This document shows positions 31,072 through 37,553 of a stretch of DNA of 38,155 bases, piece after piece; the stretch's first letter is position 1, and each line of letters begins with the position of its first letter. The stretch covers positions 1 through 38,155 of the forward strand of contig JAIBCE010000034.1 of the NCBI GenBank assembly GCA_019694315.1, given 5' to 3'. Below the pieces are notes generated by a model. The model made no database searches and was not told where the DNA came from. It worked only from the letters and a program-made list of their open reading frames with translations. The DNA comes from Sandaracinaceae bacterium (lineage in GTDB: Bacteria > Myxococcota_A > Polyangia > Polyangiales > Sandaracinaceae). The translations under genes were made by a program, and so were the position numbers.

Positions 31072-32712
31072 TCAGAGACAGGTGTTCGGCACGCAGGCCG
31101 AGCCGGCGCTCTGCATCACGCAGGTCGCGTTCTCACCACACTCCGCATCCGTCGTGCAGCCGATGAAGCTGCAGAAGTTCGACGACGGATCGAACGGCGC
31201 GAGGCAGAACGTGCTGCGGCCGTTGCCGCGGCAGTCGACGCTTCGCTCGCAGTACTTGCCCACACCCATGGAATTGCCCGTGTCGGTGGGCATCGCGCAG
31301 CCCATGCCCGTCTCGCCGCCCTGCGGCGTCTCGTCGCCGCTGTCGCACGTGAGCCAGCCTCTGCCCGGGCCGTAGTACATGAGCGCCACGCACATCTCGC
31401 TCGGCCAGGTCAGGGCCTCGTCGCTCATGTTGTCCCAGCCGCAGCGGAGCCTCAGCGTGTCGCCCGCCGCGAAGCGCAATGGCGTGTCCCACGTGAGGAT
31501 CTGTGGGTTGTCGCGGAGGAGCGGGCCATCGGTCGCGTGATAGAGGAGCTCGGGCTCCGTCGTGCCGCTCGGGATGCGTTCCACCTCGAAGAGGGTTCCC
31601 GCGTTGTGCGTGTGGCCGAGCATCAAGTAGATGTCCATGTCCTCTTCGATGCGGCACTCCTTCTCGAGCACGTAGTCGCGCATCCGCGGCGGCACCGAGA
31701 ACTCGGAGTTGATGAGCGCGAACGAGTCCACCACGGTCGGGCTCGCCTCGAGCGTGGTGCGCTCGATGTCGACCATGTCCATCACGACGCGCGGCTGATC
31801 GGTCGCGTTGATGTAGTGGCTCTGGATCACGATCTGCCGGCCCGCCTCGATGCGGAGCGCCACGCCCGGCGGCATGTTCGTGTCCTGCCCGCCCTCACCG
31901 CCCGCGCCCGCCGCGAACATGTAGTTCGTCATCTCGGCGTTGGTGCAGAGGTGGGGCTCGAGGTTGTCGCTCGGCATGTTCGCGTAGAACACGGCGATGT
32001 GGTGCCCGCCGCGCATCTGACGTCCATGCGTCGCGCGGAAATAGAGGGTCTCCTCGGTCGTCACGTCGAGGTACGTGCAGAAGATCGAGTCCGAGCCCGG
32101 CGGGATCGTGATCGGCGGCGTGTAGTAGCGGACGTAGAGATCCGGGTTCTCGTTGGGCGGGAAGCATGCGCGCATGCCCGCCTCGTCCGTCGCGTCGCAC
32201 TCCACGTAGCCCGAGGCCGCGGGCCGCGTGTCCACCGTGAACGTGTCGATGCCGCGATAAGGCGCCCCTGCATCGATCCACGCGCGCACGGCCTCCACGA
32301 GGCCCGGGCCCGCGAGCGTGTCGCCCGCGAGCGGCATCGCGGCGCCGTAGCCCTCGGTCGCGAGCTCGGCGTTCGAGTGGTTCAGCTTCCACACGAGGAA
32401 CGAATTCGCGGCGTCTCCCGGCTCCACACGCAAGAGGCCGTCGTCGTGCGCAGCGCCGTTGATCGCCGCCACGTTCACGAGCTGCGTGTAGGCCGTCCGA
32501 GGGTCGCCGAACGTGAGGCTCGCGATGCCACGCTCGCCGTCGTGACACGCGGAGGCCGTGCAGCTCGGCTGGAAGTAGCGCTCGTAGAGCTGCACGAAGC
32601 CGGGCGCCGTGCTCGACGTCGGTCCCGGATCCATCTCACTCGGTGTGCCGCAGCTCGCGAGCGCCCACGCCAGGCCTGCGACGCCCACTGCGGCGATTCG
32701 ATTCGTCCTCAT
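31072..32712 (-). CDS. Copper type II ascorbate-dependent monooxygenase-like lipoprotein
   Basis: A 546-aa protein. The ATG at 32712 has AAAGGA 7 nt upstream. The lipobox is ALASC (Cys21). An N-terminal cytochrome-like segment has CTASACHDG (Cys51-X4-Cys56-His57) instead of the usual CXXCH. The core resembles peptidylglycine/dopamine-type monooxygenases: GGHHIAVFYANM (His237/238), IQSHYINAT (His299), LMLGHTHNAG (His367/369) and PSEMCVALMYYGPG (Met440). These six match the CuH and CuM ligand positions of the PHM/DBH family, so a functional di-copper site is likely. A Cys-rich tail (residues 486-546, CRGNGRSTFC, CTTDAECGENATC) follows. It probably hydroxylates a substrate on the cell surface or in the periplasm; the substrate is unknown. 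It is divergent from the Ser/Thr kinase gene. Confidence 0.82.
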   Translation of the reverse strand: MRTNRIAAVGVAGLAWALASCGTPSEMDPGPTSSTAPGFVQLYERYFQPSCTASACHDGERGIASLTFGDPRTAYTQLVNVAAINGAAHDDGLLRVEPGDAANSFLVWKLNHSNAELATEGYGAAMPLAGDTLAGPGLVEAVRAWIDAGAPYRGIDTFTVDTRPAASGYVECDATDEAGMRACFPPNENPDLYVRYYTPPITIPPGSDSIFCTYLDVTTEETLYFRATHGRQMRGGHHIAVFYANMPSDNLEPHLCTNAEMTNYMFAAGAGGEGGQDTNMPPGVALRIEAGRQIVIQSHYINATDQPRVVMDMVDIERTTLEASPTVVDSFALINSEFSVPPRMRDYVLEKECRIEEDMDIYLMLGHTHNAGTLFEVERIPSGTTEPELLYHATDGPLLRDNPQILTWDTPLRFAAGDTLRLRCGWDNMSDEALTWPSEMCVALMYYGPGRGWLTCDSGDETPQGGETGMGCAMPTDTGNSMGVGKYCERSVDCRGNGRSTFCLAPFDPSSNFCSFIGCTTDAECGENATCVMQSAGSACVPNTCL

Positions 32713-32884
32713 CCGCGTGTCCTTTCGACGAGCCCTCGGCCCGCCTGTGGCCGAGCAGTAGTCGGAGTCGCGAGAGTGCTCGGTGATCTTCGTCACGGCG
32801 CGATCCCCCGAAAACGCGAGGTCACACACGCCGCAGCGCGTCACGAGAGGCTCTCCGAGGAATCCGCTATGCTCGTCGCTGCGC

Positions 32885-34636
32885 ATGAGCGTCTCGCCCC
32901 CGTCGACGACCCTCGAGCCTGGCGCGCGCCTGGGCGATCTCGAGATCGTTCGGACGCTCTCGTCGGGCGGCATGGCGACGCTCTACCTCGCCAAGCGACG
33001 TGGCCCTGGGGGCTTCGGACGCTTCGTCGCGGTGAAGGTGATCCACGCGGCGCTCGCCGCCGACCCGCACTTCGTCCGCATGTTCGTCGACGAGGCCCGC
33101 GTCTCGGCGCGCATCCGTCACCCCAACGTCGTCCACGTGGAGGCCCTCGCCGAAGACGAGGGGCACACCTACCTCGTCCTCGACTACATCCACGGCGTCA
33201 CCCTCCGCGCGCTCCTTCGCGCCCTCGGCAAGCAGCAGCGCCGCCTCGCACCCGAGCTCTCCGTGCACATCGCGATGAAGGTCGCCGAGGCGCTCCACGC
33301 CGCACACGAGACGCGCGGAGGCGACGGCGCGCCGCTCGGCGTCGTGCACCGCGACGTGTCTCCCGACAACGTGCTCCTCGCCTACGACGGGCAGGTGAAG
33401 CTGATCGACTTCGGCATCGCGAAGGCCCGCGATCGGCTCGTCGAGACGATCGGTCCCATGCTCAAGGGCAAGGTCCGCTACATGGCCCCCGAGCAGGCGC
33501 GCGGCGAGGCCGTCGACCGACGCACCGATGTCTACGCGCTCGGCATCGTGCTCTGGGAGTGCCTCACGCAGCGGCGCCGCGCGCGCGGCGATCATCCGCT
33601 CGAGATCCTCGCGAACGCGCGCGAGCCCGAGCACGAGCCACCGAGCCGCTATGCGCCGTGGCTCGGCACGAGCCTCGACGGTCCGCTCGCGCGAGCGCTC
33701 GCGAACGATCCGCGCGATCGCTTCGAGACCGCGGCCGCATTCCGGCGAGCCCTCGCGGGCGCCCTGCCCGCGGCCGCGACCCTCGAGGCCGACGACCTCG
33801 CGAGCGTCGTGCGCACGGCGATGGTCGACGAGCTCGCGAAGGACGCCGCCCTGCTGCCAGCGGAGATCTCCTCCGTGGCGCCGCTCACCAAGACGCCGAA
33901 CCCCACCCTCACGCTCCGGCTCGAGGCCCCGGTCGAGCCTCCCGACGACGCGCCGAGCGACTCTGGTGGCCCGCTCGCGTTCGCCGCGCCCGCCACGAGC
34001 CACGAGCCGAGCGTCGTACAGCCGCTGCCGCTGCTCGGACCGTCCCCGCGGACTCTCATGGCCGCCCTCGCAGTGGTGGTACTGCTCGGCCTCGTGGGCG
34101 CCTATGCGCTGGGCGGCCCCGCATCCCCGACGGGCACCGTCCCGACTGGCACCGTCCCGACTGGCACCGTCCCGACTGGCACCGTCCCGACTGCCGCCGT
34201 CCCAACTGGCACCGTCCCGACTGGCACCGTCCCGACTGGCACCGTCCCGACTGGCACCGTCCCGACTGGCACCGTCCCGACTGCCGCCGTCCCAACTGGC
34301 ACCGTCCCGACCGGCACCGTCCAGACTGGCACCGTCCAGACTGCCGCCGTCCCGACCGGCACCGTCCAGACTGGCACCGTCCAGACTGCCGCCGTCCCGA
34401 CCGGCACCGTCCCGACCGGCACCGTCCCGACTGGTATGGTCCCCGCGGGTCCGGCCTTCGCCGACGCCGAGGAGCCCGCTCACGGACGCCCTCCCCCGCG
34501 CGGCGATCGGCGACCTTCGCCCGACAGCAGCGCAGCGCGCCCCACGAAGACCGTCCCTCGCGCCACACCTCCGCCGTCGACGCAGCACGGTCCAGCGGTT
34601 CAGCTCGGCGCGAACGCCTCGCCGATCCTCGAGTGA
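32885..34636 (+). CDS. Transmembrane Ser/Thr protein kinase with a pentapeptide-repeat extracytoplasmic stalk
   Basis: A 583-aa protein with an ATG at 32885 (the frame is open upstream to 32783, but the kinase fold starts here). The kinase domain (about 15-290) has a glycine-rich loop LSSGGMATLYLA, Lys51 in VAVKVIH, Glu70, catalytic HRDVSPDN (155-162), DFG (175-177) and APEQARGE. All catalytic residues are present, and the HRDVSPDN form is typical of myxobacterial PknB-like kinases. An acidic/Pro-rich juxtamembrane part follows to 385. A single helix (about 390-410) crosses the inner membrane. Outside it are 21 units of PTGTV, with PTAAV and QTGTV variants (residues 415-519), then a Pro/Arg-rich tail. 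The stalk's ligand, if any, is unknown. The repeat DNA belongs to a decamer family seen elsewhere in the window. Confidence 0.9.
   Translation: MSVSPPSTTLEPGARLGDLEIVRTLSSGGMATLYLAKRRGPGGFGRFVAVKVIHAALAADPHFVRMFVDEARVSARIRHPNVVHVEALAEDEGHTYLVLDYIHGVTLRALLRALGKQQRRLAPELSVHIAMKVAEALHAAHETRGGDGAPLGVVHRDVSPDNVLLAYDGQVKLIDFGIAKARDRLVETIGPMLKGKVRYMAPEQARGEAVDRRTDVYALGIVLWECLTQRRRARGDHPLEILANAREPEHEPPSRYAPWLGTSLDGPLARALANDPRDRFETAAAFRRALAGALPAAATLEADDLASVVRTAMVDELAKDAALLPAEISSVAPLTKTPNPTLTLRLEAPVEPPDDAPSDSGGPLAFAAPATSHEPSVVQPLPLLGPSPRTLMAALAVVVLLGLVGAYALGGPASPTGTVPTGTVPTGTVPTGTVPTAAVPTGTVPTGTVPTGTVPTGTVPTGTVPTAAVPTGTVPTGTVQTGTVQTAAVPTGTVQTGTVQTAAVPTGTVPTGTVPTGMVPAGPAFADAEEPAHGRPPPRGDRRPSPDSSAARPTKTVPRATPPPSTQHGPAVQLGANASPILE
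34127..34441 (+). repeat. 21-copy 15-bp tandem repeat encoding PTGTV in the kinase
   Basis: Fifteen-bp units of the type CCGACTGGCACCGTC (decamer GACTGGCACC) are in frame for 315 bp. Order: four PTGTV, PTAAV, five PTGTV, PTAAV, two PTGTV, QTGTV, QTAAV, PTGTV, QTGTV, QTAAV, two PTGTV, PTGMV. The recurring PTAAV blocks show that larger, multi-unit duplications have occurred, not only single-unit slippage. Confidence 0.95.
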
Positions 34637-34717
34637 CGGCGCGCCGGCTTCGTTCGCCCCCACGCGGCTGGACGCGCCGAGCCTGCCGTCCACACTGCGC
34701 CCCTCCACCTCGTTGCC

Positions 34718-34740
34718 GGCGGGTCTGAGGCAGACCCGCC
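34718..34740. terminator. Perfect 10-bp hairpin downstream of the kinase gene
   Basis: GGCGGGTCTG (34718-34727) and CAGACCCGCC (34731-34740) are exact complements around an AGG loop. It lies 81 nt after the kinase stop and 124 nt before the next gene. No T-tract follows, so the terminator call rests on stem strength and position. Confidence 0.6.
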
Positions 34741-34864
34741 CCCCGCCCGGCACAGCCGGCTCGGGGCCCCCCACCCAACTCCGCTCCGCGAAACAGAGTC
34801 GCCTCGACGCGGACGATCGACTGTCTCGGTGATTCTGCTGAGGCGACTCCCACTCGGTCCGCTC

Positions 34865-35557
34865 ATGAACGCTCGATCGCTCCTGCTCGCCCTCCTGCCC
34901 CTCGGTCTCTCGGTCTCGGCATGCAACGACCCTGCGTCAGCCGATGGCGACGCGTTCGTCGCCACCGACACCGCCCTTCGCGATGCACGCGCGGAGGATG
35001 CGGGGGCCGAGGCCGACGCTCACACCGAGCTCGACGCCGCGAGCCCGCTCGATGCCGACAGTGACGACGCGGCGCCCACGCTCGACGCGCCGTCCGCGAG
35101 CGACGCGAGCCCCAGCGACGACACGACCCTCGTCGACGCCGCCGCAGCGGACGACAGCGCCGTCATGCGTCGCACGGTCCTTCCCGACTTCTGCCCCAGC
35201 ACCGCCACCGCCCCCGGGCTCTATCGCGGCACCCTCGCCTCGAGCCTCAACGACGTCGATGGCACCTGCGGGATCGCGGCGCCCGGCCGCGACGGCGAGC
35301 TTCGCGTGATGCTCGCCCCAGGGCAGACGCTGACCGCGACGTACCGCCACGCGGGCGATGGCGTGATCACCCTCCTCGAGCGCTGCCCCGTCGTGTCGAG
35401 CTGCGTGGCCGGCGCGGACGACACCTCGTCCGGTGCCGAGACCCTCACGTACACGCACAGCGGGAGCGGGGCGGCGCCCTTCTACCTCGTGCTCGACAGC
35501 ACCTCCACGGCAGGTCCGCAGACGTTCGAGCTCGATCTGGCCGTCACGGGCCCCTGA
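34865..35557 (+). CDS. Lipoprotein with Asp/Ala-rich linker and PPC-like domain
   Basis: A 230-aa protein. The ATG at 34865 starts the signal peptide (SLLLALLPLGLSVSAC, lipobox SVSAC, Cys20). A low-complexity linker of about 85 residues (DAFVATDTALRDARAEDAGA) resembles those of the delta-60 and imelysin-like lipoproteins. The C-terminal domain (about 115-230) contains PGLYRGTLASSLNDVDGTCG, LRVMLAPGQTLTATYRH and APFYLVLDSTSTAGPQTFEL. These look like the beta-sandwich of bacterial pre-peptidase C-terminal (PPC) domains, which bind substrates or anchor proteins. It has four Cys in pairs. It is probably a surface lipoprotein; the partner is unknown. The repeat array lies just past its 3' end. Confidence 0.6.
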   Translation: MNARSLLLALLPLGLSVSACNDPASADGDAFVATDTALRDARAEDAGAEADAHTELDAASPLDADSDDAAPTLDAPSASDASPSDDTTLVDAAAADDSAVMRRTVLPDFCPSTATAPGLYRGTLASSLNDVDGTCGIAAPGRDGELRVMLAPGQTLTATYRHAGDGVITLLERCPVVSSCVAGADDTSSGAETLTYTHSGSGAAPFYLVLDSTSTAGPQTFELDLAVTGP

Positions 35558-35568
35558 CGCCGTGACGG
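35541..35568. terminator. 9-bp inverted repeat spanning the lipoprotein stop codon
   Basis: CCGTCACGG (35541-35549) pairs with CCGTGACGG (35560-35568) around a 10-nt loop that contains the TGA stop. A tandem GGGCGCCCTC pair follows at 35571-35590. This could be a terminator or an RNA-stability element. No T-tract. Confidence 0.4.
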
Positions 35569-35628
35569 GCGGGCGCCCTCGGGCGCCCTCGACGCCCGCA
35601 CCGGACTGGTCTCTTCGACGCCACACCG

Positions 35629-35779
35629 GACTGGCACCTTCGACTGGCACCTTCGACTGGCACCCTGACTGGCACCCTGACTGGCCCCTTCGACTGGCCC
35701 CTTCGACTGGCACCTTCGACTGGCACCTTCGACTGGCACCTTCGACGGGCACCTTCGACTGGCACCTTCGACGGGCGAG
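35629..35779. repeat. Intergenic 12/13-bp GACTGGCACC tandem array
   Basis: Eleven full units plus a partial one fill 151 bp between two convergent genes. Units 1-2, 7-9 and 11 are GACTGGCACCTTC (13 bp). Units 3-4 are GACTGGCACCCT (12 bp). Units 5-6 have CCCC in place of CACC, and unit 10 and the partial unit 12 have GACGGG. The array ends 7 nt before the stop codon of the minus-strand gene. Units 3-4 equal the two repeats in the YfhO-like gene. The unit is not a multiple of 3, and no ORF is supported through it. Confidence 0.95.
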
Positions 35780-35786
35780 TCGCTCG

Positions 35787-37553
35787 TCAGCTCACCCCGT
35801 CACAGCGACCTTGCGCCACCAGCCCGAAGACCCGCGGCACGATGCCCGGCGTGGTCGAGCTCAGGCGCAGCGACACCTCGAGGTAGCGCGAGGCAGGGAT
35901 CGGCCCTGGCGGGAGCGCCAGCGAAGGGCTGGGCGGCTCGAACGGCCCGACCCACGGCGCGCTCGCGAGGCCCTCCACCGTGTCCGCGGTCCGCACGCGC
36001 AGCCGAATCCGCGTCTCCTCGGGGATGTCCGCATCGAGCGAGAGGCCTGTCCACACCGTGGAGCGACAGCCCTCGATCACCACGCGATGCTCGCCGGAGG
36101 CGCCCAAGATGCCGTTGAGCCCGAAGCCGGTGAAGTCCGAGTACGTATAGGGCGTATGCCCCACGGGATAGCTGGTGACCGTGTCGGCGCTCCGGTCGAG
36201 CCGATAGGCGCGGTCCGAGCCCTTGGCGATGCCCCACACGGCCCCATCGAAGGCCACGCCCACGCCCACGAGGTCCACGGCTCCCGGAACAGGATGAGCC
36301 TCCGTGAGGGACAGATCGCGCACATCGAGCTCGAAGAGCGCGCCGTCCTCGCTCGCCGAGCGGCCTGCCACCCAGATGGAGCCCGCGCTCGCCGCGATCC
36401 CGCGCACCGCGTAGCGATTGCGCGAGGCCGGCAGACTCCCACTCTGTGACCATCGCTCGGTCACCGGATCGTAGGCCGCCGCGCCGCGCCAGCGGGTTCC
36501 CCACTCGCCCGCCACGAGGATACGGCCCAATCCGTCCACGGAGATGCCGTAGGTCACGACGCCCTCGGGCAGCGGCACGCGCTCCACGTCGAAGGTCTCC
36601 GGATCGATCGCGACGATGAACGTCGCGCCACCCGGACCCGACGTCATCCAGATGCGCCCGTCGGGACCGGCGACTGCGCCATACGGTCCGAGGCCGAGCG
36701 GCACCGACGCGAGCTGGAGCCCGAGATCCGGCGAGAGCGCGACCGCGACCTGCTCGTTGTAGAGGCCCACCCAGACGACACCCGCCTCGCCGTCGTCGCC
36801 CGAGAGGCCGATGGCGAGCGCGCGCGCGACGGCGTCGTTCGAGCCCACGGCCACGGTCCAGAGCACGCACTCGTCGTTGGGCCCGATGAACTCGCCCATC
36901 GCTGTGTCGAGCGAGATCTCGCCATCGCCGTCGAGGTCCGCGCTCGTCTCGATCACGCCATTGGCGTCGCGATCGATGCAGCGCTCGGGGCTGCCCGCGA
37001 TCTTCGTCACCGACGCGATGCCTCCGAACGCGCGGTTGGCCACGTACGCATCGAGGCGCTGATCGAGCGCCGTGCGCGAGGGCTGGCTCTCGCGCCCGAA
37101 CGGCAGCCCTCCGCGGTCCACGCTCGGGTAGCGCGCGGTCTCGTGGCCCGTGGCCGGATCGAGGCGCGAGACGGTGCCCTCGTCGGTGTTCGCGATCCAC
37201 AGCGCCGGCTGCGGCAGCACCACGTGCGGGGGCTCGAGCGTGAGCGAGCCATCGTCGAGGACGATCACGCCCATGGAGTCCGGACCGAGCACCCACCCGC
37301 TCGTGCCACGCGCGTCGTACGACCGACAGTCGGCGCCCTCGTCGATCAGCCCATCGCAGTCGTTGTCGAGCCCCTCGCAGTACTCGGGCGCGTCCGCGTC
37401 GTCGACGATGCCGTTGCAGTCGTTGTCGCGCCGGTCGCACACCTCGCGCTGCACCGAGCACGCGAACGCATCCGGCAGCTCCGTGACGGGCCCGCCGCGG
37501 TTGCACCCGCAGACGAGCGCCACCACGACCGCGAGCCACGGCGCGAGCCTCAT
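35787..37553 (-). CDS. Lipoprotein with MopE-type repeats and NHL/Vgb-like propeller
   Basis: A 588-aa protein. The ATG at 37553 was chosen over a TTG at 37559, two codons upstream. The signal peptide ends in a lipobox (LVCGC, Cys17). Near the N-terminus are two copies of a MopE-like Cys/Asp motif (RRDNDCNGIVDD and GLDNDCDGLIDE), which are short, acidic, Cys-containing units found in surface-associated metal or copper-binding proteins. Next, an EF-hand-like DLDGDGEI segment lies near the middle. The main body has repeats of G-x-[IVL]-W-[IVM]-x (GPDGRIWMTSGPGG, VDGLGRILVAGEWG, ASAGSIWVAGR), typical of virginiamycin-B-lyase/NHL propellers. Its role is unknown; surface sensing or metal binding is inference. 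The 3' end abuts the repeat array. Confidence 0.78.
   Translation of the reverse strand: MRLAPWLAVVVALVCGCNRGGPVTELPDAFACSVQREVCDRRDNDCNGIVDDADAPEYCEGLDNDCDGLIDEGADCRSYDARGTSGWVLGPDSMGVIVLDDGSLTLEPPHVVLPQPALWIANTDEGTVSRLDPATGHETARYPSVDRGGLPFGRESQPSRTALDQRLDAYVANRAFGGIASVTKIAGSPERCIDRDANGVIETSADLDGDGEISLDTAMGEFIGPNDECVLWTVAVGSNDAVARALAIGLSGDDGEAGVVWVGLYNEQVAVALSPDLGLQLASVPLGLGPYGAVAGPDGRIWMTSGPGGATFIVAIDPETFDVERVPLPEGVVTYGISVDGLGRILVAGEWGTRWRGAAAYDPVTERWSQSGSLPASRNRYAVRGIAASAGSIWVAGRSASEDGALFELDVRDLSLTEAHPVPGAVDLVGVGVAFDGAVWGIAKGSDRAYRLDRSADTVTSYPVGHTPYTYSDFTGFGLNGILGASGEHRVVIEGCRSTVWTGLSLDADIPEETRIRLRVRTADTVEGLASAPWVGPFEPPSPSLALPPGPIPASRYLEVSLRLSSTTPGIVPRVFGLVAQGRCDGVS

Noticed and set aside
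31537..34728. Long plus-strand frame (1063 codons) across the monooxygenase-like and kinase genes
   Set aside because: It lies out of frame with the kinase and antisense to the monooxygenase-like gene, and is Arg/His-rich with no domain.
35629..35779. Repeated TGGCAC resembling sigma-54 -24 elements
   Set aside because: A sigma-54 promoter needs GG-N10-GC. With 12- or 13-bp units the required GC falls on GG or TG, so no unit makes a proper -24/-12 pair.
35629..35779. CRISPR array
   Set aside because: Units are directly abutting with no unique spacers, are too short, and no cas genes are present. The same holds for 34127-34441.
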